Positions 21,403-31,339 of a DNA stretch of 64,000 nt are shown one piece after another. Below the pieces are notes generated by a model. The model was not told where the DNA came from, did not search any database, and saw only the letters and a list, made by a program, of their open reading frames with translations. How positions within the stretch are numbered: the first letter of the stretch is position 1; every line of letters starts with the position of its first letter. This DNA comes from Melieria omissa (lineage: Eukaryota > Arthropoda > Insecta > Diptera > Ulidiidae): positions 68,082,932-68,146,931 of the forward strand of contig OZ020270.1 of NCBI GenBank assembly GCA_963971225.1, in the 5' to 3' direction. Both the position numbers and the translations under genes were made by a program.

Positions 21403-22290
21403 TTAGTTTAACGGCTCCTCGTCCTCAGCCCTGCGCTTGTTGGCTGAGCCTCGATTGTCAGTATTCCTCGCTTCAGGCGATTGCGATTGCGATCGAGAAC
21501 GGGAACGCCTCTTTCGTTGGCGGCAGTCTCGTGATATGTGGCCCTGCTTGCCACATACCCAGCAAACAACTTCAGAAGAGACCACCCGTGGCCTGTCCGG
21601 TGGCTCAGAGCTTATGGCCTGGATCGTAATGTCGTTGTCTGGCTGGATCTGGCGTATCCTTGCAGGTGCATACCGAGTGCTCCCAATCCATGTCGCTTCA
21701 TATGTCATCGCGCTGGTCACCGTCTCCCTAAATGTCGGCTTGCCCATCATCAACGCACTGCGACGTGTCTCCGGATCATGAAGACTTTCAATAAACGCTT
21801 CAATCTTCATCCTCTCGAGATCATCCGCGCCGAAGGACGGGTAGCACAGCTGTACGAGCCGCTCAATGTCTGCTGCATATTTCTGAAGCGCCTCGTTGGC
21901 TCTTTGCCTGCGGTTCTTCAGCTCACAGTAGTACAGCGTTCTGTTGTGCTCGTCGCTGTATTTGATTGCCAACGCCCTTATGACGGTCTCGTACTCACTT
22001 CGTAAACATTCTGGAACTGATGTTATTACCTCAGCCGCAGCACCTTTAAGAGCCAGCGCCAATCTCCGACCTTTCCTTACATCGGTCCACTGATTTTCCA
22101 GAACGCGATGGCCGGCGCCGCGCGACCCCGTATTCCCGTGCAGGTAGAGCACTACGATGCCGAGCACCTTCAGCAGGTGCTCGTAGAAGTTCTCCTCGTT
22201 GTCGAGCGTCCCCTTCGTCAGTGTTCTGAAAGTGGGTTAGTGCCGCATCGTCATCGGTCATATTCCGGGCTTCCGGAAGTTCCTGCAGCA
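21403..22290 (-). pseudogene. gypsy gag
   Basis: A capsid-like helical region contains LALALKGAAAEVITSVP and LYYCELKNRRQRANEALQ. One CCHC zinc knuckle (CWVCGKQGHISRDC) is followed by an Arg/Ser-rich tail. The N-terminal 40 residues are in a different frame (22291-22046), so an upstream frameshift exists and the true start is unclear. The stop at 21403-21405 overlaps the frameshift signal. Confidence 0.75.
21406..21412 (-). promoter_or_regulatory. candidate -1 ribosomal frameshift site GTTAAAC
   Basis: The minus strand reads G TTA AAC TAA in the gag frame: heptamer GTTAAAC directly before the gag stop. Pol is open in the -1 frame from this point. The heptamer fits the X-XXY-YYZ type with G in the first position, a variant known from arterivirus frameshifting. 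Confidence 0.55.
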
Positions 22291-22424
22291 CAAAATACTC
22301 ATGTCAACGATGTGCCACGAAAACTCGATGTAGCAAACCTGATGGATGCAATTCCAATATATGTATATCGTTGCGAAAAATTGTCCTTTTGAGTAATTTA
22401 ATGAAAAATGACATATCATTTTTG

Positions 22425-22700
22425 CCTTGGTGGTGAAATTTGCACATTTTGTGGTGAAAGTGGTCAAATTATTATAAGACAGGGTTGAAATTTTTGTTAT
22501 CGATGGTGAATATAGAAATGTATTTAGATGGGAAATGTTTGTAGTGATTATGATTTCATTAAAATTATTTCATTCAGTTCAGTCGCATCAAAGAAATTTA
22601 ATAATGAATACGAAAATGTTCTTCTGAACACATTCATCATCTTTTGATTAAATTATCGTGTTGTGAGTTTATATTACCAATCAAAATGAATAAAAACATA
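22425..22700 (+). repeat. 270-bp dispersed repeat, copy 1
   Basis: From GTGGTGAAATTTGCACA to TAAAAACATATTTTTAGTA. It matches 63165-63440 in the same orientation along nearly its whole length, with scattered differences. Non-coding, AT-rich; family unknown. The gaps 22301-22424 and 22701-22979 hold nothing recognisable. Confidence 0.8.
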
Positions 22701-22979
22701 TTTTTAGTACGTATTAAGAGTTCTGAAGATGCACGACATTACTATAAAACAAAAATTTTAAATAATTTATTAAAAGAAACTTTGTGGTTCGCATTTTACC
22801 TTGTACGATAACAAAATTACCTTGATATTGATTCGGAATGTTTTATGTTTTCATCATGAAATTATTTGTGCGAAAGCAAAATAGAAAATTGTATTAAAAT
22901 TTTCTCTATTTTATTCAATTGTGGTTAAACCTATTGTATTTCTACAGTAATTTTACAGTTTTGTTAAGTCATTTAATCT

Positions 22980-23267
22980 TTCAAACATTTCCTTATTTCT
23001 TGATTGGAAAGAGCAGTCAGAAAATTAGGCATCAAACTTACTCCCAAAACCAACAGAAAATCGTTATGGGGTAGCACTGCTTGTGCGGCAACACTGCCAC
23101 TAGTGTCCGGCCAAAAAAGAGTGGTGCTACTTAGGATTTACTTTGCCGAAATTCGCACGGCCTGTGTTGGTATCATGCTAAGTTCGGTAACAATGCTACC
23201 AAGTGCCGCCAACCGTGCTCCTTCGCGCAATCGGAAGCGTCAAGCAGTTCACAATAGGCACGCTCAG
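22980..23267 (+). pseudogene. gag 3' end of a CsRn1-type gypsy element
   Basis: From 23165 the frame reads CWYHAKFGNNATKCRQPCSF, the C-x2-H-x9-C-x3-C knuckle typical of the CsRn1 clade, then a Ser-rich tail and a stop. The upstream part is too degraded to follow. Confidence 0.65.
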
Positions 23268-24155
23268 CTAATTCGATATCAGAAACTGGCAAACACTCTG
23301 ATATAAGGCAAAGTTACCGACTTTGTATTTACGACCCGTCAACTAAAATTAAATTTCTAATCGATTCGGGAGCAGACGTTTCCGTCGTACCAAAGTCAAT
23401 GAAATTAGCTCGAGCGTGTCCAGTTTCACTCAAACTGTTTGCCGCGAATGGTTCCCACGTTCCAACTTACGGTGAAGTGCTCCTCAAACTCGATCTACAT
23501 TTGCGACACGAATTCCTCTGGAATTTTGTTATTGCAGACGTTTCACAGGCCATACTAGGTGCCGATTTCCTAGGTCATCACGGTCTAATCGTTGACCTAC
23601 AAGGACAACGCCTAGTCGATCGCACAACGCTACTCAAGACATCGTGCTCAGTGATACAAAGAACAACTCCAAGTGTTTTGACAATCAACGCTACGCAGAA
23701 CTTTTCAGACATTCTCAGAGAGTTTGCTGAGATTACCTGTCCAACACCATTTGGGATATGTACAAACACATCTGTTGTTCATCGCATCATCACGACCGGG
23801 CAGCCTACCTATGCACGCCCGCGACGTCTATCGCCGGAGAAGCTTTCAGCTGCACGCGCAGAGTTCGAGCTACTAATGAAGCTCGACATTTTCCGCCCTT
23901 CTGACAGCAACTGGGCGAGCCCCTACATTTGGTGCGGAAGGCGGACGGCTCGTGGAGACCTTGCGGCGATTACAGAGCCTTAAACGCTGTGACAGTTCCG
24001 GCCCGCTACCCGCAGCCGTTCCTTCAAGATTTTTCAACAATTTTAGCCGGTAAAATTATTTTTTCAAAAATTGACTTACAAAAAGCCTTTCATCAGGTAC
24101 CAATACACCCTGATGATATCTGCAAGACTGCCATTACTACACCGCACAGTGGGGT
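23268..24155 (+). pseudogene. CsRn1-type protease and RT start (truncated)
   Basis: Retropepsin motif KFLIDSGADVSVVPKS and AILGADFLGHHGLIVD, then RT from RIITTGQPTYARPRRLSPEK. A one-base shift near 23921 separates DSNWASP from [19 protein letters not shown]. The palm starts ([20 protein letters not shown]), and the element ends abruptly at about 24155 against the I-like LINE. RNase H, integrase and LTRs are missing. Confidence 0.8.
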
Positions 24156-25030
24156 ATTGACCATTGAAAACGGCGATCAATGTTGATAATTGAATTAGTT
24201 TGGCAGTATTGGCAATATGCGCTGATGTTAGGGTCAAAAAGGTGTTGTTGAGTGAGTCTTGTATGGCCGAGTCTGATCCTTGTGAATTTTGTTAGGTCTG
24301 CTCTGGTTATGTTTTCATCTAGACTCAATTTGCAGTAGTCGTTAACTGTATTTCTGTGTTTGTTGATTTTTTTGTGCCACGTGGATGTCATGTCCCATAG
24401 GCTTATCTGTTGTGCTTTGTATCTTGTTTTAATAAATTGTTGTGATCGTGGACGTTGTGGTTGTTTTCCATAAAGACAGGGGAATTGCATGCGTTTTTGG
24501 CCGCACTGTCGGCAAAGGAGTTTCCTGTTTTTCCTGAGTGGCCTGGCGTCCATATAAGCGTGATTTTTGGATGTCTTCCAATGAGTATATTTCTGATGGC
24601 TGATGGGTAAATGTCAGTGTTATCTATGTTTGCGATGGCTTGGATAGCGGATAGAGAGTCTGTGCAGATTGCTGATTTGCCGGGTATAGTGGCTGCAAAT
24701 GTGGTGGCGTCTAACATGGCTATGATTTCAGCAGAGAATACTGAGCTGTGTGGTGGCAGAATAGCGTATTTTATTATAGTATTTAGACTTGTTACACTGT
24801 AAGCGCAGGTCTCGTTGTATTTAGAGCCGTCAGTGAATATAAAGGTGTGGTCTGGAAGTGAGTTTTATAGTTCGGTAGAAAGCGTTTGGTATATGATTGG
24901 AGTGGTTGAGTATTTGTTGTGCGCATGCAGCGAAGTGTTAATGCTTGTAGGGTGGGTGTTTCTGGATATGAATTTTGGTTTGCTGGTAAGGAATGTCTAG
25001 GCACAGATAACTCATCATATAGATGTCCAG
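24137..25030 (-). pseudogene. I-clade-like LINE: RNase H and C-terminus
   Basis: RNase H begins near FIFTDGSKYN, followed by FSAEIIAMLDA, ICTDSLSAIQAI and TPGHSGKTGNSFADSAA. The C-terminal part has IRLGHTRLTQQHLF and the start of a zinc motif (YCQYC) before the sequence ends against the CsRn1 fragment. Several frameshifts. An RNase H after RT points to the I or a related clade. Confidence 0.75.
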
Positions 25031-26322
25031 CGGCCAAGGAAAAAATGTGTCAAAAAGTTCGACAAATTTGGCCTCCGATAAGAGCTTTTTGGCCTCTAAT
25101 GTCACTCACACAAACACCGCTTCACACGCATTGTACTCTGTTTTGAGATACAGAAATATGTGATTTTCTAGTCAAAACGGCGCTTGTCTGTTATCATACC
25201 TTTTAAGCAACCAGTCGGGATTGAGTGTTGATGGTCAAACGCGCAAGCGGGAGTGTCTCGGACGACGAGTTCGCGGTTCAATCCTCACTGTAGCCGCCAA
25301 GAATTTTTTAATGGCTTTCTTTTTAAATATATATTCCTTTTTTTACGACCCGTGAAAAAAAGATGAATGAACCATTTATTTGGTTTCTAGATCTCTTGAT
25401 TAGTGAATTGTTTGGTTTTGGATACACATATAATTTTTCGCAAGTTTTAAAATCAATCAACCAAGCGCATACGGTTACACACAACCATACGGTTACAAAC
25501 AACCATACAGCAAAAAGATTCGGTTGATGATGACAGGCGCTCATGGGCGTACCTAGGTATGGGTAGAGGAGAGTAGCTCCCCCTACATAATTCTATATTT
25601 TATATACATATGCTCAGAAATCTATATTCTATTCTATTTGAATTTTATATTCTGAATTCGGAAATGTAGTTATGTCTTGCCCCCTTTAATTTGTTGCTGG
25701 GTACGCCCAGGCACTTGCTTTTCGCACAAAAAATGAAAAGATCGGCAAATATTCTAAAACGAATGTAATTGTTCAGCGGTCACTTCATTGTCGCAATACA
25801 GTTACGCCGACGCAGATGATAGACCTGCTGGCGCCGCAGCTATTGACAATGCGTTGCCTTAGCAACGATGTGTATGTATCATGCCAAAGAAAATTATTTT
25901 CTTTATATTCTTTGATCATGCACAAAATTTTTAGTGGCGATTCATTTATTTCACATTTTTTGAACACATTATTAATTTCCGGTATAACCGATTAAAAAGG
26001 TTTATAAAAAAAGCGTTAAATGTTAAGAAAAATTTTGCTTCTCGCCCAGCCTTGAACCCGAGGCGAAATTTACGAAAAAGAAATTACGGATATCTGATGT
26101 GCTGTCTACCTGTTACACCAAATACAGTACGTGATCGTCGTAGCTAAAATCATAAATATATGTTGCAAAAAAGAATATCACAAGCAAGAAACGAAATTCA
26201 AAATTAATTCAATCCGGCAAAAGTTCTGGATGAGCACATGCAGCTGTGTGCGTAAAATAGCTTTGCGGAAAAAAGCTGTAATTCAGAGCTTGAAATTTTT
26301 GTGCCGTTTTCGTCGTATGAGA
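25031..26322. other. 1.3-kb insertion in the I-like LINE, no gene
   Basis: Separates the RT and RNase H parts of the LINE. It is flanked by a perfect 29-bp inverted repeat (25002-25030 and 26323-26351). The interior is AT-rich, with one tRNA B-box-like GGTTCAATCC near 25282 and no convincing protein. Confidence 0.55.
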
Positions 26323-26351
26323 CTGGACATCTATATGATGAGTTATCTGTG

Positions 26352-27273
26352 GTCTAGGTTAGCACATAGTGCAATGACTTTGGTTAGAGTTGACGGTATT
26401 CGAAGTGGTCTTTTTGCTGCTATTGTCTTGTGAATAAGTCCAGCTAAGGGTGTGTCGTCACTTAATATTAGCTGTTTGAAGAGTTTAGCTGTTAGAAATT
26501 CACGTCTGTTTTCTATTGTGTTGATGTTGGACTCATATAGGAGGTTGTAGATGGGGGTAGAGCGGAAGGCGCCTAGCCCGAATCGAATGGCGGAATTGAT
26601 GATTGTTTTGATTTTGTTTAGTAGTGATTTTGGGGCAAGTCCGTAGATCGGGAGGCTGTAATCAAGTTTGGATATTAATATTGATTTTGTAGCTGCGATT
26701 AAGGAGTGGGTGCTGCATCTATATTTGTTGTTGGAGAGGCATTTAATTATATTGAGGCGTTTTGATAGTGAGGTTGAAATGTATTCGTAGTGTGGGAGCC
26801 AGCGATATCTATTATTGAAAATTAAGCCGAGTATCTTAAGGATGTTTACGTTTTCTATTGGGTGGTTGTTTGTAAGGCAGTTTGTGTAACAATTGTGTTT
26901 GCGGCAAATGTGTAGATGTTTGCATTTGGAGATTAATAATTCTGCTCCCGAATACTTGCCCCAATTAAGTACGTCGTCTATCATGTTATCTAATATTTTT
27001 GGTTTTTTAGTTTCTTTATTATTATATAGTCGTCCGCATATGCACAAAATTTAATGTCTTTGTGTAAGGAAATTTTGGTGCATAATTTATTGTAGGCTAT
27101 TAAAAAAAGTATCACAGACAGTGGTGACCCTTGTGGTATACCATTGTGTAATGGGAGTGTGTGTGAATAATTGTTTCCAATGCGGACTCTAATTTTCCTG
27201 TTTGACATAAAGTTTTTTATGTATCCCAACATTTTAGGGCCCAACTTCCAATTTGTTAGTTGGTCTAGTAGGG
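26352..27273 (-). pseudogene. I-clade-like LINE: reverse transcriptase
   Basis: RT palm with HNGIPQGSPLSVILFLIAYN and the catalytic CAYADDYIIIKK, then the thumb (ILGLIFNNRYRWLPHYEY, LDYSLPIYGLAPKSLLNKIK). It is split over two frames (27244-26990; 27047-26343). The 5' half, with endonuclease, is absent; the sequence abuts the 3' end of the R1-like LINE at about 27273. Confidence 0.75.
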
Positions 27274-27436
27274 TGTTTTTTTTCGCGCAGGAGGTGGAAA
27301 ATCTTCGAAAGATACAGCCGAACCCGAGCTCGACTGTATGCCGGATTCTTACCGACTAAAAACCACCCCCTTTCTCCAACCCGTGGTCCCGACGGAACTG
27401 CCGGTGAGCATTGCGTCGCCGGGCGGGTTTCCAGCC

Positions 27437-29089
27437 TTAAGTGTTCGGCTCGTAGATGCTACTGGGGCCCTCTGCCCTACGCTCTTGCTCCAGTCGTCGC
27501 TGCTCCATCATAATTTGTGCTGCAAACACACACACCGCGTTCCACTTCTCCATCGTTTCGAGCATTTGCTGCACCATGTTCTGCACGCTAATAGGGCTGC
27601 CTATGTTTGATCGCAGCGCCTGTCGCTGTGTCTCGTACCGAGGACATTTTAGGGCTACGTGCTCCGCATCCTCCACCTCGTCGACGCACATGGTGCAGTA
27701 TGGGTCGTTTTCGTGGCCGAAGGTACGCCTTGAAGCAGCCGTGGCCTGTTAATACCTGCGTCAAGTAATGCGTGACTTCGCCGTGCTAGCGGTCCAGCCA
27801 ATTGCTGAGCACTGGTATCAGGCGGTGCGTCCACCTTCCCTTGGAAGAGCTATCCCAGCGGCTCTGCCAGTCGCTCAGACTTCGCTGCCTGCCGTTGTTT
27901 CGCTCATTGCTGTTATCGCGCGCTTTGTAGTACGCCTCCAAAGCTAGGATGTCGACCGGTATCATGCCGGCGACCACGCAAGCTGCTTCGTACGACGTTG
28001 TACGGAATGCGCGGCATACTCTTAATGCGCATAGGCGGTACGTTGCCTCAATTTTTCGCCGGTACGAGCGAACCGTCGTCGCAGGGGCCAAGATTTGCGT
28101 TCCATATAGTAAGGTCGAGGTTGCCACTCTTGACAAGAGCATCCTCGTTGCTTGCTTTGGTCCGCCAAGGTTTGGCATTAGTCTCGCTAGCGCCACCACA
28201 GCTCTGGTAGCTCGCTCCGCCGCGTGCTGTAGGTGCTGCTTGAACGTCAGCCGGTTGTCAAGTACGACGCCCAAGTACCTAATTGCGGCCTTTGAAGCAA
28301 TCGTGTGGCTGTTTACTCGAACATGCGCCTGCTCTACCTTCTTCCTGCTTGATATCAGCAGGACTTCAGTCTTCTGTTCGGCCAGCTGCAGGCCATTCGC
28401 CGTGAGCCATTGCTGGACCTTCGCCACCGTGTCGTTGCAGACCGCCTCAATGTTATGGATGTGCTTTGCTGTGACGACTATTACGATGTCGTCCGCGAAG
28501 CCGACGATTTTCGCTGCCTCATGTACGTCTAGCTGCAGTACGCCATCGTATATGAGATTCCACAACATTGGACCCAGCACTGATCCTTGCGGAACACCTC
28601 TTGTCACCAAATGCAGTTTTTCGCCGTCATCAGTGCTGTATAACAGTAGCCTGTTCGAGAAATAGCTGGCTATGATTGCCACCAGGTACTCTGGCACTCC
28701 TCTCGACGCAGCGCTGACAGGATGTTACCCCAATTCGCGGAGTTGAACGCGTTTTTTACGTCCAGCGTAACCAGGCAGCAATACTCCTTCTTGCCCCCTT
28801 TCCAGCGGGTGCCGCTGTTTGCGTCACGAGCCGTTTCAACCACCACCTCGATTGCGTTGACCGTCGACCGTGATTTCCGAAACCCGAATTGGTGGTCGGA
28901 TAATCCACCTGCTGCAGTAACAGCCGCTTCAAGCCTGTCTGCTATTATTCGCTCTAATACTTTGCCTGCGGTATCTAGCAAACATATTGGACGATATGCA
29001 GAGGGGTCGTCTGGGGGTTTCCCCCCTTGGGCAGCAACACCAGTTTTTGTTGCTTCCACTGGTCCGGGAAGGTATGTTCTTGCAGGCAC
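27437..29089 (-). pseudogene. R1-like LINE RT and C-terminal region
   Basis: RT in pieces: FGFRKSRSTVNAIEVVV, LVTLDVKNAFNSANW, TRGVPQGSVLGPMLWNLIYD and the catalytic IVGFADDIVIVV. A thumb and long C-terminal domain follow to WLDR, where TAG (27786) interrupts. After another shift, the zinc motif residues CVDEVEDAEHVALKC end the protein near 27437. No RNase H is seen, as expected for the R1 clade. Confidence 0.8.
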
Positions 29090-30381
29090 GTGTTGAACAC
29101 ATCCGCGAACAGTCCTGCGTGGAGCCTAATGGCCGCCTTGAGCGCGACGTTTGGAACCCCGTCGTATCCTGGGGCTTTGCTGTCGCCGATCCGGCTGCAG
29201 ATGGCAGCAACTTCATTTGGTGTCACGCGCTCAATGATGCCGCTGTTTATGTTCGACCCTCTTTTATATGTGGGCAACCGCTGCTGGTCAGGAAACAGGC
29301 AACTGACTATTCTTGCCACGAATGGTGCAGCCACTGGCGGCGGGGGGGTGAAGATGGAAAGCTTTTTCATCACCACCTTGTACGCCTTGCCCCACGGGTT
29401 CTCGTCAACCGTATTTAGTAACTCCGTAAAGCTCCTCTTTTTGCTATCTTTAATTGCAAGTTTTAGTAATTTGCGTGCGCTGCGGTACGCAACCTGCCAG
29501 GCATCTCTGGTGGACGGGTCCGTAGCTCGCTGGTAACGACGTCTGCTTCTGTTGCATTTTGCTCGCAACTCTTCAATTTTGGCATTCCACCAGTAGACCG
29601 GAGTGCGCCGCGTGCAGCCGCCCCTTCTTCGCATCGATGCATTGCACGCGCGTGTGATGCGGTCCATCAGCTGCTTTGTTTTCTCGGACGCTGAACCATT
29701 CAGCGGCGAGCCCTCCATAGACAGCTCGAAAAGCTGTTTGTCGAAGGTGTTTTTTCTCCATCCTCGAAGGCACTGCCTGCCACCAGTCGGTGTGTGTGGG
29801 CGCGAAATGCTGCAACAGATCGCTTGATGGTCGCTGTGGGTGTATGAAGTACTGAGTGACCACGAGGCTAGCGGCGCCAGCCTTGAGCTGGCAAATGTTA
29901 TATCGATGCATGAAGTCCTGCCGTTTCTACTAAAGGTGGGCTGCCCCCCCGAATTAAGCAGCACAATATCAAGCGCCGCAAACGCTTCCAGGAGAATAGT
30001 CCCCCTTGCATTGGTTCTGGAGGAGCCCCACTCCATTGCCCAGGCGTTAAAGTCACCTGCGATTATCTTTGGCGATCTGTCCTTTGCGTCCGACAGTATT
30101 TCGTCGATCATCTCTGCGTACACTTCCATTGACATGCTAGGCGGAGCATAGCAGCTATAGAAGAATATTCCATCCAGCTTGACTCGCACAAAACCTCTGG
30201 CCCTTCTAGTCTGCTCCTGGAATGGGCTATTGCCACAAATCCAGATGGCCGCTTTCTCCGCCTCATCCGTGGCCCACACGCCTCCGTCTCGCTTTTTGTA
30301 CGGCTCACTTAACAGTGCAACGTCTACGCCCAGCTTTCGCACGGTTTGGCCCAAGAGGTCCTGCGCCGCACAGTGGCTCAA
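28975..30381 (-). pseudogene. R1-like LINE endonuclease and RT start
   Basis: AP-type endonuclease: VALLSEPYKKRDGGVW, KIIAGDFNAWAMEWGS, IDITFASSRLA and the catalytic SYTHSDHQAI. A linker with basic coiled-coil character follows, then the RT start (GDSKAPGYDGVPNVALKAA, TFPDQWKQQKLVLLPKGG). The ATG used at 30381 is internal; upstream bases still resemble the LINE but are out of frame. Confidence 0.8.
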
Positions 30382-30405
30382 TTTGTCATTTCAGGTTGCA
30401 AAATT

Positions 30406-30916
30406 AATAACTCCTGAACGAGTAGAGATAATTGGAAATTTTTTTTGCTGTTGATTAGAAATTCATTGTTCATTCATTGCTATTGTATCCTCAAAAATAA
30501 ACTCAATCAATGTACAGGGTGCTACGTAATAGTTTGTCAAAGTTCGGGTTACTGTAAATAAGAATAATGCGAGCAACAATGTTAACTTTTAGTTGCAAAA
30601 TTAATGAAAATTCATTAAAAAAGATGAAAAGTAATAAGAAATTGAAGAAATAAGCTGAAAGAGTCAAATTTAAAGATAAAAATTAATAAATTTCGCTTTC
30701 AAAATTAGAACCAGAATTGGAAAATTTACGTAAGAAGTCAATTTTTTTGGACAATCCTAAGTTCAAAAACAATGCTAAAGCTTCATTAGGACTATATTTG
30801 ATCGGGAGCACATTGCGTGGGGTGGGAATACTGTTTTTAATTCTTTTAACAGGATCCGAGTTTGCTGGTAAAACAGTTTTCACTATAATGTCTTTAATTT
30901 TCTCCTGATCCTTATT
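30406..30916. other. AT-rich, no gene recognised
   Basis: About 500 bases of AT-rich DNA; no element end, motif or convincing open frame. Confidence 0.5.
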
Positions 30917-31339
30917 TTATTTTATGGTCAAAGCTTCTGAAAAGTGGATGGTAGTTATTTTTCCCGTTGCCTCCATAAGCTTCCTTTTTTTGGTGAATGA
31001 CGCACCGACCTCAGTTGACTTTTTCGGCCTTCCTATTGCCGCCTTTGATGTCGATGGTTGGTCATCGCTTATGCTACATGCATCTCCTGCATCGAAGTAA
31101 GTTGTTTTTTCCAACCACTCCTCATTATTCTGGACAAAATTGAATTGGGTACGGTTTGCCGCAATCCATTTCCACTTTATAGTACGATAAGTCCTGGATA
31201 TCTTTTCTTTAGTCGTAGATACGTTGGATGCAGGTAAACTTTTTTCGACGTAACCAATTTCTTTAGCGACAGCCAGAACGAACTTCTTTGTCTTCGAAGT
31301 AGTAAATATTTCAAACGGCTTCGAATTTTTCAGAAACAT
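30917..31339 (-). pseudogene. N-terminal fragment of a transposase-like protein (uncertain)
   Basis: 140 codons, Lys-rich, with a GRPKKSTEVGASFTKKRK motif. GRPxK...RxKRRK blocks are common in the N-terminal part of unnamed repetitive insect proteins. I recall these as the same type as the C-terminal fragment at 2587-3011, but cannot check it. Charged, no membrane segments, no catalytic motif. The frame ends without a recognisable domain. Confidence 0.3.

Larger units (their letters stand above)
17423..22300 (-). mobile_element. Ty3/gypsy retrotransposon, 5'-truncated
   Basis: Minus-strand gag, protease, RT, RNase H and integrase followed by a 3' LTR (17423-17849). No 5' LTR is found on the right, where sequence turns AT-rich near 22300. 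Frameshifts in RT (about 20107) and before integrase (about 18960) make it non-functional. A candidate -1 frameshift site joins gag to pol. The clade is not assigned. Confidence 0.85.
27276..30405 (-). mobile_element. R1-clade-like LINE, minus strand, decayed
   Basis: Endonuclease, RT and C-terminal zinc motif in order, with a short T8 (27276-27283) where the 3' poly(A) should be. ORF1 and 5' UTR are missing, so it is 5'-truncated at about 30400. Frameshifts near 29000, 28680 and 27720 and a stop at 27786 inactivate it. Confidence 0.75.

Noticed and set aside
25208..25305. tRNA-like or SINE-like stretch with B-box GGTTCAATCC
   Set aside because: No acceptable A box, no cloverleaf and no target duplication; kept only as a remark in the insertion entry.
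26041..26110. Inverted B-box-like word (GGGTTCAAGGC on the minus strand)
   Set aside because: Single short match, no A box at the right distance, not the SINE family seen elsewhere.
27949..28665. 238-codon plus-strand frame
   Set aside because: Antisense of the R1-like LINE RT; no recognisable protein.
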